Assembly: GCA_007117055.1 (NCBI GenBank)
Contig: SKHH01000046.1
Span: forward strand, 1-6,559
Direction: 5' to 3'
Length of the DNA stretch: 6,559 bases
DNA from: Lishizhenia sp.
GTDB taxonomy: Bacteria; Bacteroidota; Bacteroidia; Flavobacteriales_D; Crocinitomicaceae
Below, piece by piece: positions 6,318 through 6,559 of the stretch; the first letter of the stretch is position 1; the number at the start of each line of letters is the position of its first letter. Position numbers and translations under genes: made by a program. A model generated the notes under the pieces. It saw nothing but the letters and a program-made list of their open reading frames with translations, ran no database searches and had not been told where the DNA came from.

Positions 6318-6559
6318 GTGCTGAAAGGAGTAAAAAAATACAAAGAGTCGTATTCAAAAAATTATTTTTGGGTGATGTGCTATTGTGTTTTTTTACTTTC
6401 TTATTACGCAGTAGCACAAGAAGACACCATTCAGTCGTATGATAAATTCGATGTTGTAAAAATTAGCGACAGGAACCAAAAAGGTCAAACTACTTTTACA
6501 AAAGAAGATATTGATAAAATAGTTCCTCAAGATTTGGGGCATTTGCTACAGTTTACTGC
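6318..6559 (+). CDS. TonB-dependent receptor, BtuB-like, N-terminal fragment (cut by window end)
   Basis: The first 80 codons of an outer-membrane receptor. The GTG at 6318 is the most likely start. It gives a basic n-region (LKGVKKYKESYSK), a hydrophobic core (about residues 17-31) and cleavage at AVA before Q34. The ATG at 6375 would remove the basic n-region, and no ATG, GTG or TTG lies in frame in the 23-base gap before it. The mature start QEDTIQSYDKFDVVKIS holds a plausible TonB box (FDVVKIS). It is followed by plug-domain sequence, FTKEDIDKIVPQDLGHLLQF, matching the usual position where the plug begins. There is no carboxypeptidase-like domain before the plug, so it is BtuB-like rather than SusC-like. 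It would import a ligand across the outer membrane using TonB energy; the B12 riboswitch upstream and cotranscription with the DUF4465-like gene point to cobalamin. Substrate assignment rests on context, because the barrel is outside the window. Confidence 0.8.
   Translation, partial: MLKGVKKYKESYSKNYFWVMCYCVFLLSYYAVAQEDTIQSYDKFDVVKISDRNQKGQTTFTKEDIDKIVPQDLGHLLQFT

Overview
The window reads as chromosomal DNA of a Bacteroidota (Bacteroidetes) member, most likely a flavobacterium-like organism with a type IX secretion system (T9SS). The support is low GC content, a C-terminal T9SS type A sorting domain, a LytS/LytTR two-component pair with a Reg_prop/Y_Y_Y sensor, A-rich leaders without clear Shine-Dalgarno sites, TAnnTTTG-type -7 promoter boxes, and a B12 locus pairing a DUF4465-type surface protein with a TonB-dependent receptor. 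The exact genus cannot be read from the sequence.

Left part (1-664, + strand): a small basic reading frame ends at 224. Eight bases later comes a gene for a small exported protein of unknown function (233-664, TTG start). Its stop codon overlaps the stop codon of the convergent gene on the other strand.

Middle part (661-4297, - strand): an operon of two overlapping genes. The first encodes a 964-residue membrane sensor histidine kinase (periplasmic beta-propeller, Y_Y_Y domain, one transmembrane helix, LytS-type kinase). The second encodes its probable partner, a 250-residue LytTR-type response regulator. The ligand and target genes are unknown.

Right part (4298-6559, + strand): a 416-base divergent intergenic region holds a -7-like promoter box and a cobalamin (B12) riboswitch. 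P1, P2, P3 and P5, the conserved B12-box core, and the P13 hairpin with an L5-L13 kissing-loop complement can all be traced by eye. Between the riboswitch and the next gene, a 12-base segment is perfectly complementary to the start-codon region, which suggests control of translation initiation by B12. The riboswitch leads into a secreted DUF4465-like protein with duplicated modules and a T9SS sorting domain. After 23 bases comes the beginning of a TonB-dependent receptor with a plain plug domain (BtuB-like), cut by the window end. Together these look like a B12-repressed surface capture and outer-membrane uptake unit. The capture protein appears to be delivered by T9SS rather than as a lipoprotein.
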